A DNA stretch of 64,000 bases, from the NCBI RefSeq assembly GCF_001625445.1, contig NZ_LWHG01000004.1:1-64000 (forward strand). Reading direction: 5' to 3'. Below the pieces are notes generated by a model. That model worked only from the letters and a program-made list of their open reading frames with translations, was not told the origin of the DNA and searched no databases. The position numbers were made by a program, and so were the translations under genes. This DNA comes from Haladaptatus sp. R4. Lineage in GTDB: Archaea > Halobacteriota > Halobacteria > Halobacteriales > Haladaptataceae. Positions 1 to 9,090 of this stretch are shown here, in pieces (position 1 is the stretch's first letter; each line of letters begins with the position of its first letter).

Positions 1-55
1 CGTCTTCGCCCCGCCACCACCCCTCCACCCCACCCCCACCCTCTCCAACCGCCAA

Positions 56-708
56 AACAGCGAAACGATGGGGTGGGTGTCCCCTCCCCCATAATCTCGA
101 TTTCTCGTTATCGTCCGCTTCGTGTCTTACACACCGAACAACGGAAATCATGGGGTCTCTGTGTTCCCGTCTAACCCACCGATGACAACGAGTTCATGGC
201 AGAATCCATGGGAGCGTTGAATTGCTCTGGAATCGATTTCCGTGATGTCTCGTCCGTTCGATCTCGATTTCCTCTTCCCGAGACTCAGCATCTTTTCTAC
301 CCAACTTTATCAATGATCGTTCATACTTGTTTCCGGAACGAAATATGTTGACCCGATTTGTAGTGATCCGACCTCAATACCGGGTGTCTACACGACAAAC
401 CGGGATCAAAACGTCGCAAATAACAACGGAAACGATGGGGTCGATTATGACGGACGGTTATCGCCGGAAACAGCGGAAATCACGGGGTTGTTTATATATC
501 ACCCGAAATCCGGTGATCATGCGATCCGACATTCAGCGGTGACCCCCCTCGATAGAACTGAACCTGAATTCGTTCCGTTGCCACGAGCTCTCAGCTGCTT
601 ACAACAGTGATTAAGCACACTTGGACCGTCTCCCTCGATCCATGCCGCTGGCCGAAACGCTTCTGAGTACTCTTGTACTTCGCTTTAGAACAGCGGAAAC
701 GGTGGTGT
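56..708 (+). repeat. five copies of a 20-bp dispersed motif
   Basis: Consensus AACARCGGAAAYSRYGGKGT, read on the plus strand. Copies lie at 56-74 (one base shorter), 137-156, 422-441, 469-488 and 689-708. The GGAAA core and the following GG-rich half are kept while the middle varies. Two more matches occur on the minus strand at 57187-57227. Function is unknown; spacing is irregular, so it is not a CRISPR array. Confidence 0.6.
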
Positions 709-760
709 TGTGATGATCGACCGGTACTCGTATCGAACGACTTCTATACTGAATCCTTCC

Positions 761-910
761 TGCATTCTTCTTGGACCTATACCGCATCTATTCCGCATCC
801 ATACTGCATCTATTCCGCATCCATACTGCATCTATTCCGCATCCATACTGCATCTATTCCGCATCCATACTGCACCCACCCTGCATCCTTTTTGCATCCA
901 TACTGCATTC
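761..910 (+). repeat. 11/22-bp tandem repeat
   Basis: A 22-bp unit made of two related 11-mers, GCATCTATTCC and GCATCCATACT, is repeated four times almost perfectly from about 783 to 872, flanked by degenerate 11-mers (GCATTCTTCTT at the left, GCATCCTTTTT and GCATCCATACT at the right). The unit length is not a multiple of three and all frames through it give low-complexity peptides, so I treat it as non-coding minisatellite DNA. Confidence 0.85.
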
Positions 911-993
911 ACATCGACCGATACGCGTACTGGTCGGTCGAACTGTAACTGAACAATCTGGCCAAACTATAACTAGTCACTATTCGATTTTCG

Positions 994-1810
994 CTACTGA
1001 TTCTGTTCGACTTCGAGGATACGGGCATCACATCCTTGGCAGGTGGCGGCGACGACTTCCATCGAACGGCAACAGGATTCGACCGTTTCCTGTTCCGCGG
1101 TGATGTCGCCACCGCACTCGGGGCACGTGTCGAGGAAGATGCGGAGACCGCTCAGGATCCGACTCTGGTTATCGACCGAGAGTTTGTCCCAATCGTCGTA
1201 GCGATCACTCAACTCGCGAGCGGCGGCGAGGTACGGCGACGAGTGCGGCACGGGATTCCCACTGGCCGAGTCGCCGACCGTCCATTCGGGCGATGAAGGC
1301 GGCGTCGTGTTCTTCGAACTCCAATTCCTCCTCGTCCGCGCCGAGGATTCGACTCAAATCGCTCTTTTCCGCGCCGTCCTTCATGACTCGTTCCATGTTG
1401 TTGTGCCATACTTGGCGAAACTCATCGTCGAGACAGAGGTCGTCGATTTCCTCACAGGGTTGAACGACGTTCGCATCGACGAGAACGTTTTCCGGTTCGC
1501 GGTCCGTCGGTTCCGGTGATGCAGTCTGGACGGTCTGCATTTCGTGTTTGTCGAATTTTTTGAGCAGCCAGTCGGGGAAGTACGTTTTCGTAAACCACGG
1601 AGTTCCGGGTACGAGATACCCACGAACGTAAATCGCGGCCATACTGAACACAAAGAATGCGATTCCAATCGGCATCGCCGCAAATGTCAGTATCGTACTA
1701 GCGACGACGGCGATAACGACGTTAACGATCGTACACGGCGTACAGCGGTTTTCGCCGATGTATTCCGGCTGCCGGAAGCGGTCGATAACACCTGAAAGCT
1801 CGGTACTCAT
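994..1810 (-). CDS. membrane-anchored zinc-finger protein (frameshifted)
   Basis: Conserved-looking hypothetical protein of about 270 residues, function unknown. The N-terminus has a CxxC pair (Cys23, Cys26) followed by two membrane segments (about residues 28-68). A soluble acidic part follows, and the C-terminus has a zinc-ribbon-like set of cysteines (CPECGG, then CC and CQGC). The reading frame breaks near 1250: the upstream frame ends in an Arg-rich tail, while the frame that carries the C-terminal cysteines continues without an ATG of its own. I read this as one gene with a single-base indel. The start ATG at 1810 is followed by a gene-free gap of 164 bp to the histidine kinase gene. 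Confidence 0.6.
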
Positions 1811-1974
1811 TCCATCTCAATCATTTTGCCTCATCACTATATACTTATTGTTGGATAACTCCGACACTGTTTAAAAACAGATTAGAATAAAACAAAACTG
1901 ACGCGTTACCCGACGACTGGCAAATTGATTCCGTCGATAGTGGCAAATCGATTCGGTCGGTAATGACAAATCAG

Positions 1975-3561
1975 CTACTCAGTTGGCGGCTCCGCTTGTT
2001 GGAGGCGAACCGTCACGACGCTCCCCTGCGGATGATTGGTTTCGAAGATGAGTTCGCCGCCGAACTTTCCGACTATCCAGTTCGTCAACCACAGGCCCAG
2101 ACCGCTTCCGTGCTGGAGCGCGGTCTCCCGCCCCTCGTTTAGCACTGCTTGTTCTTCCTTCGGTATTCCCGGTCCATTGTCCGTGACTTCGATCTCGATC
2201 CAATTTTCCCGTTCGGACTTCACCGAAATCATCACGCTAGGTACCTCCTGATCGTTATGCTTGATTGCGTTTTCGACGATTTCAGTGATGACCGTATCGA
2301 GCGTCTTGTCCGCACAGACCCACGCCGTGTCCGGAAGGTCGGTAGCGAGGTCCACGTTCGGATACGTTTCCCGCAAGTCCGAACACGTCCGCTCGATCAA
2401 AGCAGTGACTTCGACGGCTATCCGCTTCTGACTGCGCTTGTCCAGCGTTCGACCGATTTCACGGGCCTTCTCACTGACGTCTATCAGGTCGCTCGCTTTC
2501 CGCTTGATGATCTCGGCACTCTCGGTGGCTTCGGGAATCGCTTCCTTGAGGTTGTCCGCATGCCCGAGGACGACGTTGAGGTCGTTTCGAAGGTTGTGTC
2601 GGAGGATTCGATTGAATACCTGCAGTCGTTGTTCCCGCCTGAGCAACTCCTGTCGTGTTCGAACCGAGTTGATGGCGTACGCCACGCTGTTCCCGAACTT
2701 CGAGAGAACACGTCGTTCCGTTTCGTCGAACGCGTATGGGTGATCGGAGTAGACGCTCAAAACACCGTATACGGTTCCTTCGTGTTGTATCGGAATGGTC
2801 GCCTTCGAGTAGTACTCCCGGTTTGGTCCGTTCCACCGTCTTTCGGACGACGAATCGGGACCGATATCGTGTGTCACCTGTATCGCCCCCGTTTTCAACG
2901 TACGGGAGGCATGTTCCAACTCGTCTCGATCCGCGTCGTCGGAAACCACCGTATCGAGACGTCCCGTTTCGTCTCCGGCGCGGACCCGAGGGACAACTCG
3001 ACCATCATCGTCCACTTTCCCCATCCATGCGAAGAGATACGATTCGGACGCCGCGAGTCGTTTGCAGACGGCTTCTTCGATCTCTTCACGAGTCGTTGCT
3101 TCGAGGAGCGATTGGCTGACGTCCCAGATGAGGTCGTTGATGGCCATCTGGCGTTGAACCGTTTGTTCGGCCCGGCGGTGAGCCACGGCGTTCTCGATCC
3201 GGTTTGCGAGGGCGACGAACTGCCGCTTTCCGGTTCCTTTCTTCAGATAGTCGGTTACCCCCGCGGAAATGGCCTCACTCGCTGTTTTTTCGCTTCCACC
3301 GCCCGTCATGAGAATGTACGGTGTTTGGGGGGCGATCTCTTTTACCGCGCCGAGCAGTTCGAGCCCGTTCATTTCCGGCATCTCGTAGTCACTGACGACG
3401 CAGTCGAACTGTTCCAGTTCGAGGCGGGCGAGAGCGTCCGTCGGGATGGTCTCCGTGTGAACGGTCACATCCGATATTTCCTGTGTCAGGATTTCGGACG
3501 CGACCTTTCCGAAGAACTCGTTGTCTTCGACATGTAGCACCCGAATCGGGCGACGTTCCAT
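1975..3561 (-). CDS. receiver-GAF-histidine kinase
   Basis: Cytoplasmic two-component sensor of 528 residues with no membrane segment. An N-terminal receiver domain (about 5-120) has the acidic pair at Glu12/Asp13, phospho-acceptor Asp58 and a conserved Lys near 107. A GAF-type sensor domain follows (about 145-300). The kinase core has the phospho-accepting His322 in a RHNLRNDL context, the N-box ENAIKHN, and the glycine motifs DNGPGIP and GSGLGLWL. This REC-first order is common in haloarchaea and suggests that the kinase is itself switched by an upstream kinase. The signal cannot be named, and no cognate regulator lies next to it. Confidence 0.9.
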   Translation of the reverse strand: MERRPIRVLHVEDNEFFGKVASEILTQEISDVTVHTETIPTDALARLELEQFDCVVSDYEMPEMNGLELLGAVKEIAPQTPYILMTGGGSEKTASEAISAGVTDYLKKGTGKRQFVALANRIENAVAHRRAEQTVQRQMAINDLIWDVSQSLLEATTREEIEEAVCKRLAASESYLFAWMGKVDDDGRVVPRVRAGDETGRLDTVVSDDADRDELEHASRTLKTGAIQVTHDIGPDSSSERRWNGPNREYYSKATIPIQHEGTVYGVLSVYSDHPYAFDETERRVLSKFGNSVAYAINSVRTRQELLRREQRLQVFNRILRHNLRNDLNVVLGHADNLKEAIPEATESAEIIKRKASDLIDVSEKAREIGRTLDKRSQKRIAVEVTALIERTCSDLRETYPNVDLATDLPDTAWVCADKTLDTVITEIVENAIKHNDQEVPSVMISVKSERENWIEIEVTDNGPGIPKEEQAVLNEGRETALQHGSGLGLWLTNWIVGKFGGELIFETNHPQGSVVTVRLQQAEPPTE

Positions 3562-3684
3562 TCTACAATACAGGTCTCGTATGTGATCAATATATAACTT
3601 TGTCCTCCACGCAGCGATCGAACTGCATTCTCTTTTAGTGATTATTCCTCTCGGTCAGCCTATCGGGGGAAACTTCCACCGACG

Positions 3685-4407
3685 TCAGTTGGCTTCCGGT
3701 GGCTCGGGAACGTTGCCGAACGACGGTCGCGATGCCTCGTCTGGAGCGGCCCATTCGACGGCGTTCCCCAGGATTTTTCGGATTTCCGGCTGTCGGTAAA
3801 TCGGATACGTCTCGTGTCCCGGTCGGAAGTAGAAGACACGCCCCGACCCGCGGCGGTAACAACAGCCACTTCGGAACACCTCGCCACCCTCGAACCAACT
3901 GACGAAGACGAGTTCGTCCGGAGCGGGGATGTCGAACTGCTCGCCGTACATCTCGGCGTTCGGGACGACGACCTGTTCGTCGATACCGTCGGCGATGGGG
4001 TGCCCGGAGTCAACGACCCAGAGGCGTTCGCGTTCACCGTCTTCTCGCCATTTCAGGTCACACGTGGTACCCATCAACTCCTTGAATATCTTCGAGAAGT
4101 GGCCGGAATGGAGCACGATGAGTCCCATCCCGTCGAGCACGCGTTGCTGTACGCGCTCCACGATTTCGTCCGCGACTTCGTCGTGTGCGATATGTCCCCA
4201 CCACATGAGGACGTCCGTCTCCGCGAGTACCTCCTCGGTGAGGCCGTGTTCTGGTTCGTCGAGCGTCGCCGTCCCGACGTCGAATCCCTGCTCTCCAAGT
4301 GCCGACGCGATGACCGTGTGAATGCCGTCCGGATAACACTCCTCGCTCGCTTCGTCTTCACGTTCGTGTCGAAACTCGTTCCACACCGTGACGCGCGTGC
4401 TGTTCAT
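3685..4407 (-). CDS. ThuA-like domain protein
   Basis: A 240-residue protein of the ThuA (trehalose utilisation) family, which has a glutamine-amidotransferase-like fold. Seen in the sequence: [15 protein letters not shown], the [11 protein letters not shown] segment and a C-terminal [14 protein letters not shown] segment, all typical of the family. The start ATG at 4407 follows the flavin reductase stop by 73 bp on the same strand, so the two may be co-transcribed. ThuA proteins are linked to disaccharide use in rhizobia, and an alpha-glucan locus lies 1.4 kb away, but the substrate here is inference only. The upstream reductase frame runs into this gene only because of a frameshift; they are not a real fusion. 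Confidence 0.8.
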   Translation of the reverse strand: MNSTRVTVWNEFRHEREDEASEECYPDGIHTVIASALGEQGFDVGTATLDEPEHGLTEEVLAETDVLMWWGHIAHDEVADEIVERVQQRVLDGMGLIVLHSGHFSKIFKELMGTTCDLKWREDGERERLWVVDSGHPIADGIDEQVVVPNAEMYGEQFDIPAPDELVFVSWFEGGEVFRSGCCYRRGSGRVFYFRPGHETYPIYRQPEIRKILGNAVEWAAPDEASRPSFGNVPEPPEAN

Positions 4408-4480
4408 ATACGGTTCCTCGTGGGTCGGTCGATTCACTGTTTCGGAACCCGCAATCGCCGCAGGGACGAACCGTTTTTCC

Positions 4481-5205
4481 TCACTCCTCCGAAACCTCGT
4501 CCTCTTCCCACCCTTCGCTGTAAATCCGCTCCTCGGGAACCCCAATCGCCTCCAATTCCTCTTTCGTCTCCACGACCATTCCGGGGACGCCACAGCAGTA
4601 GAAGTCGGTGGATTCGGGATCGCGACGACGCTTTCGACGTGTTCTTGGACGTGTCCGGTTCGGCCGTCCCACTCCTCGTCGGAGAGCGAGTAGGCCACGG
4701 TCAGGTTTTCGTTTTCAGCTTCCAGTTGATCCAGCGTCTCCCGGTACATCACGTCGTCCTGTGTCTTTTCCCCGTAGAGGAACGTCGCGTGCCCGTCGCC
4801 GTCGCGGAGGTAGTGTTTCACCATCGCCACCATGGGCGTGATTCCGGTCCCCGTCGAGACGAACGCCACGTCGGAGTCGAGATTCCGAAGATACAGGTTG
4901 CCGTCCGGTTCCTCGATTCGGATGGTATCCCCGAGCGTTCGCTCGTGCATGTACACGGAGGCAGTTCCCTCGTCGTATCGTTTTATCGCCAGGACGAGGT
5001 GATCCGTTCCCGGAATCGTCGTGGGCGTGTACGGACGAACGACTTCGTCGTCGCCCGACGCATCCACCTCGCTTGCTTCGCTCGCATCGAAGTGCAACTG
5101 TGTGTGTTGCCCGGGTTCGTAATCGAACGGTACGTCGTCGGCCAGTTCGAACTGCTTCACTCGGGGCGTCATCCGATGTATCGACGTGATTTCTACTTCG
5201 CGCAT
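4481..5205 (-). CDS. FAD/NAD(P)H ferredoxin-reductase-type oxidoreductase (frameshifted)
   Basis: About 240 residues with the ferredoxin-NADP reductase fold. The FAD-binding motif RPYTPTTI and the nucleotide motif STGTGITPM are present, as is the C-terminal [10 protein letters not shown] segment that closes this family. The last part lies in another frame, with the break near 4625. The start at 5205 (MREVEITS) is preferred because longer frames only translate the tandem repeat upstream. There is no fused ferredoxin or globin domain, so the electron partner is unknown. Confidence 0.8.
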
Positions 5206-5243
5206 GGCAGAGGAGGACGGCACGATTGTCCGTAAACGAACTG

Positions 5244-5313
5244 CCCTGCACCTTCCACCCTGCACCTTCCACCCTGCACCTTCCACCCTGCACCTTCCAC
5301 CCTGCACCTTCCA
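5244..5313. repeat. five tandem copies of a 14-bp unit
   Basis: Five perfect consecutive copies of CCCTGCACCTTCCA lie 39 bp upstream of the start of the flavin reductase. The copy number is exact over 70 bp. It sits where the promoter of that gene would be expected, so a regulatory or slipped-strand role is possible but unproven. Confidence 0.95.
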
Positions 5314-5417
5314 CCATTCCACCGGAATACTCCTCAGAATCTAGCGCTGGCGGCTTCGTTTCGACTTTCGACATACGCCGGAACGCATAACCCGCCCGAG
5401 TACCTGGATATACTCCC

Positions 5418-5789
5418 ATGAAACACGCCGACCTCCCCGAAAATCTACCCCGCTACAAGCGAAAATCGATCGAGCGGGTCCGAACGGTGAGCGACCTCCT
5501 CGACGAGGCGTTCCGCGTTCCCGGCACGAACTTCCGGGTCGGTATCGACCCGATTCTCGGCCTCCTCCCGGTCGGCGGCGACGCCGCGTCGGCGATCATC
5601 TCGCTTTACATCGCCCTCGAAGGCTATCGAATGGACGTCCCCCGTCACGTCCTCGGCCGCATGCTCGCCAACATCGCCATCGACGCGTTCGGCGGCGCGG
5701 TTCCCGTCCTCGGGTCGGTGTTCGACGCGACGTGGAAGGCGAACCGCAAGAATCGAGAACTGCTCGAAAAACACGTCTCGAACCACTGA
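5418..5789 (+). CDS. DUF4112 domain membrane protein
   Basis: A 123-residue protein matching the DUF4112 family: a short charged N-terminus, the conserved FRVGIDPILGLLPVGGD segment, a membrane-associated hydrophobic stretch and a C-terminal DATWKANRKN segment. The family is widespread in bacteria and haloarchaea and has no assigned function. It is transcribed convergently with the TrmB regulator, leaving an 18-bp gap. Confidence 0.85.
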   Translation: MKHADLPENLPRYKRKSIERVRTVSDLLDEAFRVPGTNFRVGIDPILGLLPVGGDAASAIISLYIALEGYRMDVPRHVLGRMLANIAIDAFGGAVPVLGSVFDATWKANRKNRELLEKHVSNH

Positions 5790-5807
5790 TCCCCTTTTCG
5801 ATTTAGA

Positions 5808-6877
5808 CTACTCCGCGAGTTCGAGCGTCACCGCTTCGGCTTCGAAATCCTCGACGAACGACCCCGAACCCCCGACGCTTATCTCGCCCTCGTCGGTTTC
5901 GATGACGAGCGCCGCTTCGACCGGGAACGCGTTGGATGCGGGTTCGAGCAGTCCCTGCCGAACGTCGATGAGGAGGCCTTCGATGGTTACCATATCGCTA
6001 TCACCGCCGACCGGTCGCCCCCGAATTCGTGCGACGATGGCGTCGTTCTCGCGGAGGTGGAGCGTCGCTTGGAGCACGGCCGAGCGGAAGTCGTCGAACG
6101 TCTTCGGCAACTCCACAGGTTCTGCGGCGTACACTTCGTTCGCCATCGGCCAGTAGTTGCCGAGGAACGACCCGACGAGGACGGGGACGAGTTGTTCCTG
6201 TGCGAAGGTGATCGCCTGTTTTTCGCTGTTCGACCGAACGATCATCTCGGTCGGAGCGACGAGACCGAACTGCTTGTCCACCGTGAGCGTCGTCGCCATC
6301 GGTTCGCGCCAGACGCGGACGGTACTTGCGAGTCCACCGAACTCCGCCGCATCGACGTCGTCACGATGGATTCCGCTGAGGACGAGCAGGACGAGGACGC
6401 CGCGTTCCACCGCGTCCGCGAGTTCGTCGGCGACTTCTGGGAGATGTTCGTACGGTATCGAGAGGGTGACCTCCTCGTTCGCCTCGGCGAGGCGGTTCTG
6501 AATCCGCTTGATGACCGTGACGCGGGATTTGATGACCTCGAACTGGTCCGGTTCGCTCGTCGTCGCGGAGTAGCGTTCGTCCAGCGCGGCCGCATCGTTT
6601 CCACCCGGTCGGAGAGCGTCCCGATGACCCGTTCGGGCGGATTCGCGCGGATCATGGTCGGGACGACGTGGTCGTTCACCTCCACGAATCCCCTGTCTGC
6701 CAACTTCTCGCTGGTGCTGTAGACGTAGCGTTTCGAGACACCGGCGTCGTCGGCGATGGTGCTGGCTTTCGCCTCGCCCTGTTCGAGAATGGCGAGATAG
6801 GTATCGACTTCCTTTTCGGAGAGACCGAACTGGCGGAGGAGGCTTTCGAGCGTGGTGTCGTCCATTTCCTGACTCAT
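5808..6877 (-). CDS. trmB: TrmB-family sugar-sensing transcriptional regulator (frameshifted)
   Basis: About 355 residues. The N-terminus is a winged helix (FGLSEKEVDTYLAIL, with recognition helix SKRYVYSTSEKL) typical of TrmB; the C-terminal half is the family's effector-binding domain, ending in an acidic beta-rich segment. The frame breaks near 6590 inside a GCGGCCGCG run and continues in the next frame (AALDERYSATTS). It starts 14 bp after the GH13 amylase stop, so the two are probably one operon. TrmB proteins bind maltose, trehalose or glucose and control sugar transporters, which fits the neighbouring importer and hydrolases. Which sugar it binds cannot be read here. Confidence 0.85.
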
Positions 6878-6891
6878 GATTTCTCGGGTAC

Positions 6892-8994
6892 CTATTTACT
6901 TTCCTCGGTGGTCCGAACGACGACGACGTCCGAAACCGACAGTTCGACTTTCGAATCCCTTCCAGTGGCGGTCGGAACCCGTTCTCCGGACACGAGGTTC
7001 ACGTCCTCGACGCGCTCGCCGATTCGAACCGTCTCGCTTCCGTCCGCGAAGTTCAACGCAACGACGACCCGCGATTCGCCATCGTCGCGGGCGAACGCGA
7101 CCACGCTCGAAGATTCGCTCTCCCATTCGATTCCCTCGACCGTCCCGCCTTCGAGCACGGGATGTTCGTTGCGGACTTCGACCAGCGACCGGTGGAACGC
7201 GGTCAACTCGTCGTCGCCGTCGTCCCAGCGCATCGTCCCGCGGTACTCGGTCATCCCGCGCTCCTGCCCGTAATAGATCATCGGTGCACCGGGGAGCGTG
7301 AACGTCGCGGCGGCCGCGGCTTTCAGCGCGTCGCGGTCGCAATCGTCGAGATACCGCGATTCGTCGTGGTTTTCGACGTACCGGAGGTGAACGGCGCTTT
7401 CGGGGAAGCCAGCACGCTCGGCGTCGGAGAGCGCGTCGAACACGGCGGATGCGGGTTTTTCACCGTTTCCGATTTTGCGCAGGGTCCCTGTACAGCGTCG
7501 TGTCGTAGTGATAGTGAATTCGCCCTCGTGGTAGGCTGGGTCGCGCGGAATCGTCTCGTCCAACAGCAGGAAATCGTCGGGGACGCGCGCGGCGAGTTCC
7601 TTCCAAAACTCGTGTGGGACGCCCCACGCCACGTCGCAGCGGAACCCGTCAACGACCCCCGCCCACTCGTCCACTACGTCGAGCAGGAATCGCCGGACTG
7701 CGAGTGAATCGAAGTTGTAGTTCGGGATTCGGTCCCAGTTGAAGTAGCGTTGTGCCTTCGGTTCCCCGGTCTCCTCGTCTTCCTCCCAGATGTACCAATC
7801 GCGGTACTCGGGCACCCCGGCGGCGCTCATCTGGAACGCCGGGTGGTCCCGCGAGGAGTGGTTGATGACGAGGTCGAAGACGACCCGAATTCCGGCGTCG
7901 TGGCAGGCCGACACGAAGGATTCGAACTCCCCGCGCGTGCCGAGGTCCTCGGCCGTCTCGAAGTAGTTCGTCGTGTGGTAGCCGTGGTCGGTCGGGCTTC
8001 CCAAAATCGGGGTCAGCCAGACGCAGTCCACGCCGAGCCATTCGAGATACGGGAGCCGTCGTTCCAACTCCTCGAACGTGGTATCGACCGTCTCGCCCGC
8101 GAACGACCGGACGAAAATCTCGTACACCGTGGCGGATTCGGCCCACTCCGGCGGGTCGTTGGGCCTGTGAATTCCCACTCCCTCGCTCCGTGGCACCTCG
8201 CTTCGCTCGGACCCGCTCCGCTCGGACAGTCCGAGTTCACTTTTTCCGCCAATCTCCACGCAGTCGGCGATGCTGTGGCGTTCGCCGACTGCGACGGCGT
8301 GAATCCTGAGTCCGTCCCCGATGTCGTTGCGGGGAATTCGGACGGTTCGCGGGCCGTCGGTCACGGCCCGCGAACCGTTTTCGTAAAGTTCCACCGTCAA
8401 CTCGTCGTCCGCGAACTCGCTGTCGGGTGCGGATTCGGTCGTCGCCGTGACGACGACCGAATCCGTTTCCACCGTGGCATCGAGGTGAATCCGTGGCCGT
8501 CCCGGTCCGGGGACGGTGAGCGTCCCCTGCACCTGCTCGGTTAGGTCGTCGTTCAGCAGGAATCCGTAGGGGTGCTCGCCCGGCGGAAGTTCCGTCTCGT
8601 ACACGTACGCCCCGTTTTCGTACGTCGGCCGGTCGCGGCCGACGAGGTGCTCGTTGAACGGCCCCGCGATGCAGACGGACTCCAGTTCCTCGTGGGGAAT
8701 CGGCAGGTCCGACAGCGGCAGTTCGAAGCGCGCGGGTCGGCGCTCGTCGGGGAACGCGCGGACGGTTCGTTCGTGGTCGCCGTCTGGCGCGGAGAGTCGG
8801 AGTCGGTAGACGCCCGGGACGTCCGGCGCGAAGTGGACGACCGGCGCGTCGTCCACGACCGCCGAACTGCCGTCCGGGCGCGTTTCGAGGTGCCACTCGT
8901 ACTCTCCGTTCGGATTCGGGTCGTGCGGCGCGAGTTCGACCGCCGCTCCGACCGTCGTGAATCGAGGGGGATCAGCAGTGTGCATGTGTTTCAC
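6892..8994 (-). CDS. GH13 alpha-amylase-type glycoside hydrolase
   Basis: A 700-residue intracellular enzyme with no signal peptide. An N-terminal beta-sandwich region and a carbohydrate-binding-like domain (about 90-165) precede the catalytic barrel. All four GH13 regions are visible: DLVINHSS, GFRCDVAWGV with the nucleophile Asp, LLLDETIP with the acid/base Glu, and YVENHDES. It probably cuts alpha-1,4-glucans or maltodextrins, similar to neopullulanase or cyclomaltodextrinase types. Two oddities: a linker of SER/GSER repeats around 8180-8235 made of short repeats, and a segment near 7488-7530 where the adjacent frame reads the expected HYDTTLYR, which implies two compensating indels. Divergent from the GH15 gene. 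Confidence 0.92.
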   Translation of the reverse strand: MKHMHTADPPRFTTVGAAVELAPHDPNPNGEYEWHLETRPDGSSAVVDDAPVVHFAPDVPGVYRLRLSAPDGDHERTVRAFPDERRPARFELPLSDLPIPHEELESVCIAGPFNEHLVGRDRPTYENGAYVYETELPPGEHPYGFLLNDDLTEQVQGTLTVPGPGRPRIHLDATVETDSVVVTATTESAPDSEFADDELTVELYENGSRAVTDGPRTVRIPRNDIGDGLRIHAVAVGERHSIADCVEIGGKSELGLSERSGSERSEVPRSEGVGIHRPNDPPEWAESATVYEIFVRSFAGETVDTTFEELERRLPYLEWLGVDCVWLTPILGSPTDHGYHTTNYFETAEDLGTRGEFESFVSACHDAGIRVVFDLVINHSSRDHPAFQMSAAGVPEYRDWYIWEEDEETGEPKAQRYFNWDRIPNYNFDSLAVRRFLLDVVDEWAGVVDGFRCDVAWGVPHEFWKELAARVPDDFLLLDETIPRDPAYHEGEFTITTTRRCTGTLRKIGNGEKPASAVFDALSDAERAGFPESAVHLRYVENHDESRYLDDCDRDALKAAAAATFTLPGAPMIYYGQERGMTEYRGTMRWDDGDDELTAFHRSLVEVRNEHPVLEGGTVEGIEWESESSSVVAFARDDGESRVVVALNFADGSETVRIGERVEDVNLVSGERVPTATGRDSKVELSVSDVVVVRTTEESK

Positions 8995-9090
8995 GCCACA
9001 GGGGAGTTATAACTATCTTGCGTTCTGTTGAGAATCTGTGAAGGATTATTTCACCAAGTCTTTTACCACCCCGACTCGTGGTGCTACCTG

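Larger units (their letters stand above)
1..993. other. gene-free region with dispersed and tandem repeats
   Basis: No reading frame here looks like a haloarchaeal protein: the open frames are short, basic and made of repeat translation (Ile/Pro/His/Tyr strings). Base composition is more AT-rich than the flanking genes. The stretch holds five copies of a 20-bp motif and a tandem repeat, both listed separately. It may be an intergenic spacer left by a decayed element. Confidence 0.6.

Noticed and set aside
56-708. Possible CRISPR array from regularly repeated 20-bp motif
   Set aside because: Copies are spaced 81, 285, 47 and 220 bp apart and are imperfect; no spacer regularity and no cas genes.
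673-1103. Three overlapping open frames of 80-110 codons rich in Ile, His, Pro and Tyr
   Set aside because: They are translations of the tandem repeat and its flanks, and two of them overlap the conserved membrane protein gene. The repeat unit is not a multiple of three.
3685-5322. One 545-codon fusion of flavin reductase and ThuA protein
   Set aside because: The join translates out-of-frame reductase sequence; the true reductase C-terminus is in the next frame and the ThuA gene has its own ATG at 4407.
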